Assembly (NCBI RefSeq): GCF_003265705.1
Contig: NW_020313045.1
Coordinates: forward strand, 838,320 to 902,319
Direction of reading: 5' to 3'
DNA length: 64,000 nucleotides
Origin: Callorhinus ursinus
Taxonomy: Eukaryota > Chordata > Mammalia > Carnivora > Otariidae
In this document: piece after piece, positions 25,701-37,700 of the stretch
Numbering within the stretch: position 1 is the first letter of the stretch
Layout: each line of letters opens with the position of its first letter
Program-made: the position numbers and the translations under genes
Notes under the pieces: generated by a model
What the model saw: only the letters and a program-made list of their open reading frames with translations
The model's database searches: none
Told to the model about the DNA's origin: nothing

Positions 25701-28700
25701 CTCTGTTGTCTTACAAGTACTTACTGCCAATCAGAGGGACCTGTGCGTTCTCGTTTCGAGAAACCATCGAAGGCAACCCGGCTGCGACACAGGCAATTCC
25801 ATCAAAGAATGTTGAATGGGGGGCAGCAACCAAAATTGGGGCCTCCATGGGGCGCGCCACCTTTCCCTTCATAGTAACTATGAATCCCATCGAAAAGAAC
25901 AGGGCATGACCCAGAAACTTCAAAACTGGTTGAGTGATTTCCCTTTGGAAAGAAATATTAAAAACAAAAAAAAAAAAAGAAAGAAAGAAAGAAAGAAAAA
26001 GAAAAGACACAATTAGCCTTGCTAATCTCAGCTAACGGCGGGGCTTTACTCTAAAACACAACACAAAAACTCATACGTATCAGAACATTACATTTTAAAA
26101 TATGAGCTAAGAAGAAGAGCTAACAGTTATACGAAGGGTTTTTTTCTGCCAGGCACTATTCTAAGGACTTTACATCTCTTTAATCCTCAGCCCAATTTTA
26201 TGAAATGGGTATTATTTATTAGCATCCTCATCTTGCAGATGAGAAAACTGACTCCATTATTCTGTGACTATAAAGGAATAAACACGAATTTTCAACACAA
26301 ATCCCCCACTGAGAAACCCAAATGAGTACTGTTCTTCAGAGGAGTCACCTTGGGAATGTACACGTGCATAACAAAGGTGTTGCTATCTCCCCCCAACACT
26401 TTTAGAACTCTCATGCTGAATCTGTCCTTACCTATATCATTATAGCTGTTAGACATCATCAAAAATCTTAAAAGGTAAATTCACCATCTCACTTCCCTGG
26501 AACATGATGCACTTACACAATTTCAGATATCGAATTGCTTACTTTTTAAAAAGAATTTCTGTCATTACAGATTAATTAATTCATCGAACTGTGCCAGGTG
26601 ACCTGTGTGGACGCACAAGACAGAGAAGATCCAGTCTCTGTCCTTGAGAAGCTCAACTGAGTAGGGAGACAAAAACCCACTTCTAGAAATGCAAACACAG
26701 AATGGATATCCAAGGATGTGAATAAGCACACAGCAGCTTTTCATGAAAAACAAAACATGTGTATTTCCCACAAGACATCTAATGAGAGCTTTAAAAAATA
26801 AGCTTCCTGTCTAATTCTCTCAACAGTCTTGTCATAATGCAGAGAAGTGAGACACAGAAAATCAAAGCACTTTTCCGGAGGGCACAGGGAAATGACTGTG
26901 TCTCTCTTTCTTGCTCTTTCAAGTTCAGATGTCTATTTACCTAAGGATAAAAAGCTCACCCCGTTACCGAATTTCCACACCTCCTATTTTTGATTTATAG
27001 TGATGTAGATTCTAAAATATCCCATACTCAGAGCTGTTAAACACTTCTATTTAAATGATTTCAAAAAGGCTAAAAGTTTGGTGCTGCATAATTAACTTCA
27101 ACATTACCTGTTTGAGAGGAAGTAGAGAAACTTGCTTAATTGGCAAAAATAGAACTTTTTTCCCTAACATTTATTAATTCTGTTCTCTGGATTCTTGGAC
27201 TATTCCCCTCTGTCATTATAGGGCTCCATAAGCCGTTAATGATAGAAACCAAAGAGGTAATTGAAAGGGATTGGTGCATCATGAAAACATCTCTCATAAA
27301 GTATTTTTTAGTGATATGCAACCTTGAGTTCTGAAACAAAGGAGTGTGATTTGCAAGGATTGAGGTGGTATTAGTTCTCTGGGGACACTGCCAGCCTTGG
27401 ATTCACTTCCACTTCAAACCAGCCTTGGGCTGAATGTTGACATTTATTCACTAGAACATGAACTGAATAGCAAATTGCATATTTCTTTAAAAGTTCCTAG
27501 AACAGTGATTTTCAAAATTTTTGGAGGACATTCTCCTTTGAGATTTGGATGAAAGGAATGGACCCTGTGTACAAAGAAAAAAATGTGCACAATTTTAGAG
27601 AGTCCAACAGTGCCCTAAAACTCACCTATGGCTTCCTATTCCAAGGAATCCACATTTTAAAAGGCTTCACTCTCAGGATAAACATATGGCAACAAATTGG
27701 CTCTGCCCAATGGGAATGAACTTTTACCAGTAACTTTGTTAATTTGTGATGAGTCTATTCTCTAATACCCTGCTAATTAGATAATGCTCAAGAAGCAATT
27801 CCATTCTCCCTCCATACTAATGTTTTAAAAAAGCTAGACTATATTGATTAAGAATTAAACTGTTATTAATAATGATCACTAAAGTATTAAATACACTGTA
27901 ACTTATCCACTTAATTATACCACTGCAGAAAGTACGTAGTTACTATAGAGGGACAAAAGCAAATGTCAAGACTGAGGGAGAGCAGAAGAAAGCCAGGTAT
28001 TTTTCAGCTATAATGGTTTCAGGTATACTAATTGGGTCTTCCAGAACCAAGGATCTATCAGTTTTAAGCAATAACTTAGAAAACAATTTTTTAATGTTAG
28101 GGAATTACAGCTTCAACAGAAGATTATCATAAGGTGCTTGGGCAGCAATTTCTCCATATGATGAATTAAGAACTGTTTCATCTGAGAAACAGAAATAAAT
28201 GGTGAATATTGAGTCGGCAGCAGTAGATAAAACTCTCGATCGATGATTAAACTATGGCAAACTCTTCTTTATCTTGATTTACCTAACATTTAGACATTAT
28301 TCTTTCTTACCTCCTCCAACCAGTTATTGGATGGGTCAGCTTTTCGGGACAGCATGCTGTTGAAATGGCGGCAAATGGCCATGCCAGTAATATAATTAAT
28401 GCGACCAACAAGGCACGGATTGGAAGCAGGATAATTCCAAGAAATAAAATCTGAAAGTCAAAGTTGATTAAAAAAAAATAGGTGAATGGACAGTATTTTA
28501 ATGTTCTGGCTATCAACCAGAAACATGGAAGAGGAAAGTTCTGTGTTATTTATGCATTCACTAAAGGATGAATTGAACATTACCCTGCCCCAGACATGAA
28601 GCTAAGCACAAAGAAAAATAAGGTACTATATCCCGCCACACAACACCTACAATGTAGAAAAGCAACAGTGAAGAAAACCAGGTCCTATAAGAACATGTGA

Positions 28701-31700
28701 TCTGTTTATCAAGGAAAGTGACTAGAGGATGCTGGGGAAACAAAGTATCTGACTGAGCAGTCAGGGAAAGCTTCCTGGAGGAGTTGAAGGCTGAATGGTC
28801 TTGAAAGACCAGCAGAAGCCAGCAAGGTAAGAGAGGAAATTGCTTTTTGAGAGCTATCAGTAGAAGGAAGAGTGTTAATGAAGGTGTTAGAGTGTGAAAG
28901 AGTAAATGCGTTATTTTATATACCTGCCAGTCCTTAATAACTAACAACAATAAGGAGATGGAGAAGGAAAAAGTCAAATAAAAAACAGGTAAGAATAAGG
29001 AAAATTAATAAGAATGGCCAATAATACACGAATGCTTATTATGTAGCAGGCATGAGAAGCACTTGGCATGTAGAAACCTATTTGATTCCTACAACCTTAG
29101 GGCTGTTTTACATACAGGAAAGGAATGGCACAGAGGGAGTTAGGTGTAGCTGCTGAGATCACAGTTACTAAGTGGCAGCGCCAGGGTTCGAACCCAGCTT
29201 GGTTACAAAGCCCTTGCTCTTAATTCTATACCGTATTGATTTTTAAAAAAAAAATATTTTATTTATTTATTTGACAGAGAGAGAGAAAGCTAGAGAGGGG
29301 ACACGAGCAGGGGGGGTGAGAGAGGCCGAGCAGGGAGCCTGATGTGGGGCTCGATCCCAGGACCCTGGGATCATGACCTGAGCTGAAGGCAGACGCTTCA
29401 CGACTGAGCTACCCAGGCGCCCCTTGACTTTTTTTTTTTAAGATTTAAAAAATTTGTCAGCGAGAGAGAGAGCACAAGCAGGGGAAGAGGCAGGCAGAGG
29501 GAGAAGCAGGCTCCCTGCTGATCAAGGAGCCCAATGCGGGACTCAATTCCAGGACCCTGGAATCATGACCTGAGCCGAAGGCAGACGCTTAACTGACTGA
29601 GCCACCCAGGTGTCCCACCATATTGATTTTTAAGTGAAATAAACTATCTTTATGCACACCACATTATCTTTCTTCTATTAGCCAACTACACTACTCAAAC
29701 AGCGCTGGTCTTCTGCCTCTCCTGGCCGTTAATGTGAATCTGAGCATCATCAAATAATTTATGAGGAGCACCAAATGATTTTGCTTTTCTGTCAAACAAT
29801 TTAAGATATAATTTGATCTGTCAAATTATGTGTGTGCATGTGTGTGTGTTTGAAGTCAAAATTACGTACAAGGAAATGTACAGCTCCTAAGTAGTTCAGT
29901 GAGTTTTGATAAATGTATACCCTTGTACCTACCACCCAAATTAAGACGCAGAACACGTCTACCCACCAGGCACCTTACGCCTCTTCCAGTGAATCCCTAC
30001 CCACTTAGGCAACCGATGCTGGATTTCTATCACATAGATTAGTTTTGTCTGTTCTTGAACGTCACATAAATGAATCATACATTATGCATTGTTATGTGTC
30101 TAAGCTTCTTCCGCTTAACATGTTTTTGAAATTCAACTATGTGATTTTGTAAATGAGTAATTCATTATTTTTGATTGCAGAATATGATTCCACTGTATGC
30201 CAATAGGACAATTTGTTTATCTATTCTCCTGTTGATGAATCTCAGGGTTTCCAGTTGTGGGCTCTTACGGACTGAAGACCCTATGAACATTCTTATGCAA
30301 GCCTTTTTGTGGATATGTGTTTTCCTTTCTTATATGAGGAGTGGAACTGCTGGGTCATAGATAGTTTAACTTGATAAGAAACTGCCAAAGTGTTCTCCAC
30401 AGTGGTTGCATCATTTTAAAGTTTCATTGCCAATGTATGAGAATTTTGGTTACTTGCACATCCTTGCCAACATTTGGTCTTAGTATTCTTTTCAAAAAAT
30501 CAACTTTACCAAGGCATAATTTATATAAAATAAAATGCACCTATTTTAAGTGTGCAGATTATGAGTTTTTCAAATATATATCCCTGGCCCTTGGCAACTA
30601 GTGACAGGCTCCTTTTCACCCTAGTTTTGCATGTTCTAGATTGTCATGTAGAAATCACCCAGTATGTATTCTTTTATGTCTGGCTTCTTTCCCTCCATAT
30701 TTTTGAGATTCCACGGTGTTGTCATTATGTACCAGTAGTAAAGCCTTTTCAATTGCAGAGTATGGTTCCACTGTATGAATATATCATGATTCATTTTTCC
30801 ATTCTTCTTTATATGGGCATTTGGCCTATTATAAGTTTTTAGCTATTATGAATATAGTTTTCATGGACATTAATGTTCAAATCTCGGTGTGGACATATAC
30901 TTTTACTTTACTGGGAGTGAAACTGTTGGGTCACGGTATGGTTAACTTGTAAGAAACTGCCCCACTGTTTTCCACAGTGGTTGTATCATTTTACATCACC
31001 AACAAAGTATGGAAGTATCTGTTGCTCCACATCCTCACCAACATTCGGTGTTGTCAGACTTCGTAGCCATTCAAGTGGGTATGAAATAATATCTCATTGT
31101 GGTTTTCATTCACATTTCCTTTGATGGAACAATGATGTTGAGCACATTCTTCATGTGCTTATTGGTCATTCCTTTAACTCTTTATGTTAAGTGTCTGCTC
31201 AAGTCTTTGGCCCATTTTTATTGGTTTGTTTGTTGTTCCCTTATAAATTTGTAGGAGTTCCTTATATGTTCCACGTCCAACACCTTTGTCGTTATATGTA
31301 TTGAGGTATTTTCTCCCAGTCCATGCCTTTTCATTTTCTTCCTGGTATCATTTTCTTACGGGTATTTGATGAGAAGAATTTTTTAATTCTGATGTAGACT
31401 AATTTATCAATTTTTAGTTTTTGTTTTCTGTGTCCTTTCTAAGAAATCTTTACTTACTTCAAGGTCATGATGATATTTTATATTCTCTTTTCTAGAAGCT
31501 GTATGGTGTTAGCTTTTGTTTCAGTCTATGATCCATCTTAAATTACTTTCTGTGTGTGGTATGCACTAGGGATCAAGGTTTGTTTTTATCCATAGCTCTA
31601 TCTAGGTGTTCCAACACCATTTTTGAAAAGACTTGATACTCCATAATGAATTTTCTTGGCAACTTTGTCAAAAATCAATCAAACACATATGTGTGGGCTC

Positions 31701-34700
31701 TCCATTATGTTTCATTGATTAATTAGTTCATCTATTCTTCTCTCGATACCCCATTCTCTCAACTTCTGCAGCTTTTTTTTTTTTTTTAGCAAGTCTCAAA
31801 ATCAGGTACTTTGTGTCCTCCAGCTTTTTCTTCTTCAAACTTTTTTTCGGCTAATCTAGTTCCTTTGCATTTCCACATGCATTTCAAATTAATTTGTCAG
31901 TTTCCACCCAAACAAAAAAGCCTATTGGGATTTTTATTAGGGTTTCAATGAATCTATAGATCACTTTGGAGAGTTTATCACCATAAAAATATTGATTCTT
32001 CCAATTTATAAACATAACATATCTCTCCACTTATGTAAAGTTTCAATGATTCCTCACAACAGTGTTTTGTTGTTTTCAGTGTAGTGGTGTTACATGTTTT
32101 TGGTTAAATATATTCCTAGTTGTTTAACATTATTTTATTGCTATTATAAATAAGATTATTTAATTTTACTTGGCAATTCTTTGCTACTAGTATATAGACA
32201 TGTAACTGATTTTAAGTTTTAATCTTTTGTCCTACAACCTAGCCAAGTTCACTTACTAGTTCTAGTTGTTAGCCATTTTGTAGATTCTTTAGGATGTTCT
32301 ACATATACAAACATGACATCTGTGGATAAATACAGTTATAATTTTTCCTTTCTTATTTTTAATTTTTTTAAATTTTATTTTAAATCCCAGCTTAGTGAAC
32401 ACACAGTGTCCTATTAGTTTCAGATGTGCAATATACTGATTCAACAACTCCATACATCACCCAGTGCTCATCAAGACAAGTGCATTCTTTAATCTCCATA
32501 TCACCCATCTTACCAATCCCCCCACCCACTTCCCCTCTGGCAACTTTCAGTTTGTTCTCTATGGTTATGAGTCTGTTTCTTGGTTTGTCTCTCTCTTTTC
32601 CCCTTTGCTCATTTTGTTTGTTATTTGTTTCTTAAATTCCACATATGAGAGAAATCATATGGTATTTGATTTTCTCTGACTGAGAAAATTCACTTTCCTT
32701 TCTAATCTCTCTTCCATTTCTTTCTCCTATTTTATTGCACTGGCTAGGACCCCCAGTTCAACGTTGAGCAGAGGTGTTGAGCAAAATATCTGTCTTGTTC
32801 CCAACCTTTGGCGGAACAGCTTCAGTATTTCACCATTATGATGCTAGCCAAAGGTGTTTCCTTGATGTACATTATTAGACTGAGAGTTCCCTCTTATTTC
32901 TATTTTACTGAGAATTTTTTTAAATGTCAGTGGATGTTGAATTTTGTCAAATGAGTAACAAAATTTCTGCAACTACTGAAATGATCAAATGCTTCTTATC
33001 ATATGTTTGGCTAATATGATAAATTACATTGAAATACACATTTTTGTATGTTAAACCAACCTTATGTTCCTGGAATAAACCAAATTTGGACAGGATATGT
33101 TATCTTTTCCACATATTGCTATATATTTGACATGCTAATATTTTGTTACGGGTTCTTATATCTGTGATCATGAGGGAAATTGGTCTATAATTTCCCTTTC
33201 TTATAACATTTTTTTCAGATTTTGTTATCGGGATAATGCTAGCCACATATGTTTTTGTATATTGTCTTCATTTTCATTCATCTCAAAGTATTTACAAATT
33301 TTTCTTACGATTTCTTCTTTGAATCACTGACTATTTAGGAGTAATTTAATTTCCACATATTTGTGAATTTCCTAAATTTCCTGTTATTTTTTTCTAATTG
33401 CAATCCATTGTGGTTGGATAACATACATTATATTATTGTTATCCTCTTACATTTATTGACACATGTTTTATGGCCTACTATAATTGTCTTAGAGAATATT
33501 CCATGGGCACTTGAGAAAAATGTGTTTTCTGCTGTTGCTGGATGGAGTGCTCTCTTTGTAGATTTCTTAGGTCTGGTTGAGTGCTGTTCAAGGCTTTTCC
33601 TTGTTTATATTCTGCTTCATTGTTCTACCACTATTGAAAGTGGGGAATTGAAGTCTCTAACTACTATTGTTGAATTGTATATTTTCCACTTCAATCTGTT
33701 TTGTTTTGTGTATTTGGGGCTCTGTTGTTAGGTGCATATATGGTTCTAATTGTTCCGTTTTCTTGATGATGCAATCCCTTTTTTAAAAAAAATATTTATT
33801 TATTTGAGAGAGACAGAATGAGAGAGAGAGAGAAAGCATGAGAGGGGAGAGGGTCAGAGGGAGAAGCAGACTCCCTGCTGAGCAGGCAGCCCAATGCGGG
33901 ACTAGATCCTGGGACTCCAGAATCATGACCTGAGCCGAAGGCAGTTGCTTAACCAACTGAGCCACCCAGGCGTCCCAATGATGCAACCCTTTTATCATTA
34001 TAAAGTGTCTTCCTTTATCTCTAGGAACAATTTCTGTCTTAAAGTCTATTTTATTTAATATTAATAAGCCCTACCAGTTCTCTCCTAGTTACTGTTTGCA
34101 TGGTATATCTTTTCTCTCCTTTTACTTTCAATCTATTTGGGTCTTTGAATCTGAAGTGTGTCTTTTTAGATAGCATAGAGTTGGATTATATATTTTTATC
34201 AATTCTTCCATCTCTGGCTCTTAATTAGTGTGTTTAATCCATTTATATTTAATGTAATTACTGATAAGATTTACATCTGCTCTTTTGCTACTTGCTTTCT
34301 ACATATCGATGTTTTTTTTTTTTTGTTTCTCTATTTCTCCATTATTACCTTCTTTTATGTTAAGTAGATATTTTCTAGTGTACCATTTTAATTCCCTTGT
34401 CACTTCTTTTAAAATGAATTTTCTTAGTGGTTGCCCCAAGTGTTCCCAACTTCATTTACAGTAACCTAGTTTGGATTAATACCAGTTTAATTATAATAGT
34501 ATATAAAAATTGTGCTCCTATAGCTCTATTTCCTCCCTCCTCCTGTTTGCTATTTTTGTCATATAAATGACATCTTTATACATTGTATGTCTATCAACAC
34601 AGATTTCTAACCATTGCTTTATGTAGTTGTCTTTTTTTTAAAGATTTTATTTATTCATTTGAGACACAGAGATACAGAGAGAGAGAGAGAGAGCATGAGC

Positions 34701-37700
34701 AGGGAGAGAGACAGAGGGAGAGGGAGAAGCAGGCTCCCCGCTGAGCCAGGAGCCTGATGTGGGGCTCGATCCCGGGACCCTGGGATCATGACCTGAGCCG
34801 AAGGTGGACGCTTAACCATCTGAGCCACCCAGGCACCCCTGTAGTTGTCTTTTTTTTTTAAAGATTTATTTATTTTAGAGAGAGAGTACGTGTGCAAACA
34901 CGAGTAGGGGGAGGGTCAGAGGGAAAAGGAGAGTAGCAGACTCCCCACTGAGTGTAGAGCCTAACACAGAACTTGATCCCAGGACCCTGAGATCATGACC
35001 CGAGTTGAAATCAAGAGTTGGACACTTACCTGACTGAGCCACCTAGGTGCCCCTATGTAGTTGTCTTTTAAATCACATAGAAGACAAAAAGATTTACAAA
35101 TAAAAATTATATTTATATTGTCTTTTATATTTATACATGTAGTTATCTTTACCAGTATTTTTATTTCTTCATGTGGATTGGAGTTACTCTCTAGTGTCAT
35201 TTCAACCAAAGGTCTCCCTGTAGTATCTCTTTCAGGGCATGTATACTAGTGACAAATTCTCTCAGTTTCTGTTAATTTCTCTTCTCTCTCTCTCTTTTTT
35301 AAAGATTTTATTTATTTATTTGACAGAGAGAGAGAGTGAGAGAGCACAAGCAGGGGAAGCAGAGGGAGAGGGAGAATCAGGCTCCCTGCTGAGCAGGGAG
35401 CCCGATGCGGGGCTCGATCCCAGGATCCCGGGATCATGACCTGAGCCGAAGGCAGACGCTTAACCGACTGAGCCACCCAGGCACCCCTCTCCTCTACTTT
35501 TGAAGGATAGTTTTTCTATGTTAATCCTGGTTGACAATATTCTACTTTCAGCACTTTGAGTATATCATCCTATTGCCTTCTAGCCTCCATAGTTCCTGAT
35601 GAACAATCAGACATTATTCTTATTCAGGATCCCTTTGTGTATGATGAGTTACTTCTCTCTGCTTTCGAAATTCTCTCTTTTTCTTTGCCTTCTAACAGTT
35701 GGATTATGATGTATATAGGTATGGATATCTTTGAGTTTATTATACTTAGAAGTCATTAAACTTTCTGAATGCATAAATTAATGTTTTTCACCAAATTTGG
35801 CAAGTTTTCAGCCATTTTTTCTTCAAACATTCTTTGCCTCCTTCTGTGGCTCCCATTTATGTTTATGTTGACACACCTGATAATGTTCTACAGGTCTCTG
35901 AGGTTCTGTTCACTTCTCTTCATCCTTTTTTCTTTCTGTTCCTCAGATTAATTAATCTCAATTGATCTATCTTTAAATTTGCTGATTCTTCTGTTTGCTC
36001 AAGTCTGCTCTTGAGTCCCTCTAGTGAATTTTTCATTTCAGCTATTGTACTTCTTTTTGGTTCTTTTTAATAATTTCTATCTCTACTGATAATCTCTATT
36101 TGGTGATTCACTGTCTCATATTTTCCTTTAGTTCTTTTGACATGGTTTCCTTTAGTTATGTGAACATATTTAAAATACCTGATTTAAAGTTTTTGGATAG
36201 TATGTCCAACATCTGGGTTTCCTTGGAGATAATTTGTATTGACTGATATTTTTCCTATTTATGGGACATACTTTGTTATTATCATTTTGCATTTTTTCCT
36301 GTTGAAAAGCAAACATTTTAAATAATATAACAACTCTGAAAATCAGATTCTCTTCCATCACCAGGGTGTACTGTTGTTGCTGTTTGTTGTTGTTATTTGT
36401 TTGTTCAGTGACTATTATGAACTAATTCTATAAAGGCTGTATTCTTTGTCATGTGTCATGTGTGGTTACTGAAGTCTCTGACCAATTAGTTTGGTAGTCA
36501 GCTAATGATTAGATAAGATTTCCTTAAGTGCCTGGAATCAATAAGTTCCCCAGTGTTTGCAAAGAGTCTTTGTGTGCATGTTGGAACACACCTTCAACAC
36601 ACAGCCAAGTGGAAGTTCACAATTCTACCTTAGCTTTTACCTCCAGTTTGTACAGAGCCTGATGGTTAGCTAGAGGTGAGAGCTTAGGGTATTCTCATTT
36701 GTTGTTGTTGTTGTTGTTTTTCAGGTCACATAGCCCTGGGTATACACACAGGCCTATACATGTGGATACCCTTCTAGATTCCCATGAATATGTCAAAGCT
36801 TTTCAAAGTCCCCTATGGGCATCTCATTCCCTAACTTCTTTTTGCAAACCGTTTGGTTAAGCCTATTGTTTGCTCCAATCAGTATTCACCACCTCAGGTA
36901 ACTGTCATGTTAAGCAATTGCCTCTGATTGTTTTGACAAACACCCCTAGAGAAAAGACTGTTTGCAGTGAGTAACCTCCAAGGTAGGTCAAATAAGCCTT
37001 GCAAACAGCCTTGCAAATGACCTAGAAATAATCTTTACTGCAAGAAAGGACCATAGCATAGACCCCGAAGATAGAGTTAGAATGAGGTTATAGTATATTC
37101 ATATAAGCTAACTCACATTCACAATGAGTAGCTAATACGGATTTTAATTAAGTTGTCAAATATTGGGCAACTTTTTTTCGGTGCCATTTCTAGGTCTGCA
37201 ACAAATAATAGTGTTTAACACTAAATAAACCAACTTTGAGTAACTCTTTGACAAAATAAGAGGATTCCCCATGATATTTCCATTTGGTAATACATCATCT
37301 CTGTAGGGAGGCCTTCTTTCAACACTCTCTCAGGGTTATTGTCTTCTCTGGATCTTCTTCATAGTACTACTAAAACATGGAAATGCATAATTTTGTACTT
37401 GTCTCTTTAACTTTTTTTCAGTGAAACATAAGTTTTAGATAGTCAGAGTTCTTATTTCTCTTGTTCACTGCTGTATCTCCAGAAATTAGCCTTGTGCCTG
37501 GTACATAACAGACATTCAACAAATACTTTTGGTATGATAAATGACCCACAATTACTACCAAACACTTATTTCAGTTCCATATTCTCTTGAGGAAATGAAA
37601 GCTAGGCTACTTGTTTCCATGCCACTACGTAGCAGGACCTTAAATTGTCAAAAAGAGAAGGGGAAGGGCAAAGCTAAGTCCTACAATGAGATACAAAAGT

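Larger units (their letters stand above)
30491..36365 (-). mobile_element. Long old L1 (minus), broken by a younger L1 piece and SINEs
   Basis: The plus strand reads the complement of an L1 from its 3' end near 30.5 kb, through the ORF2 region (31-33.8 kb), to 5' sequence near 36.3 kb. No long frame survives. The element runs the same way as LPCAT2 in intron 1. Four SINEs and an L1 fragment sit inside. Subfamily and exact ends need library alignment. Confidence 0.75.
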
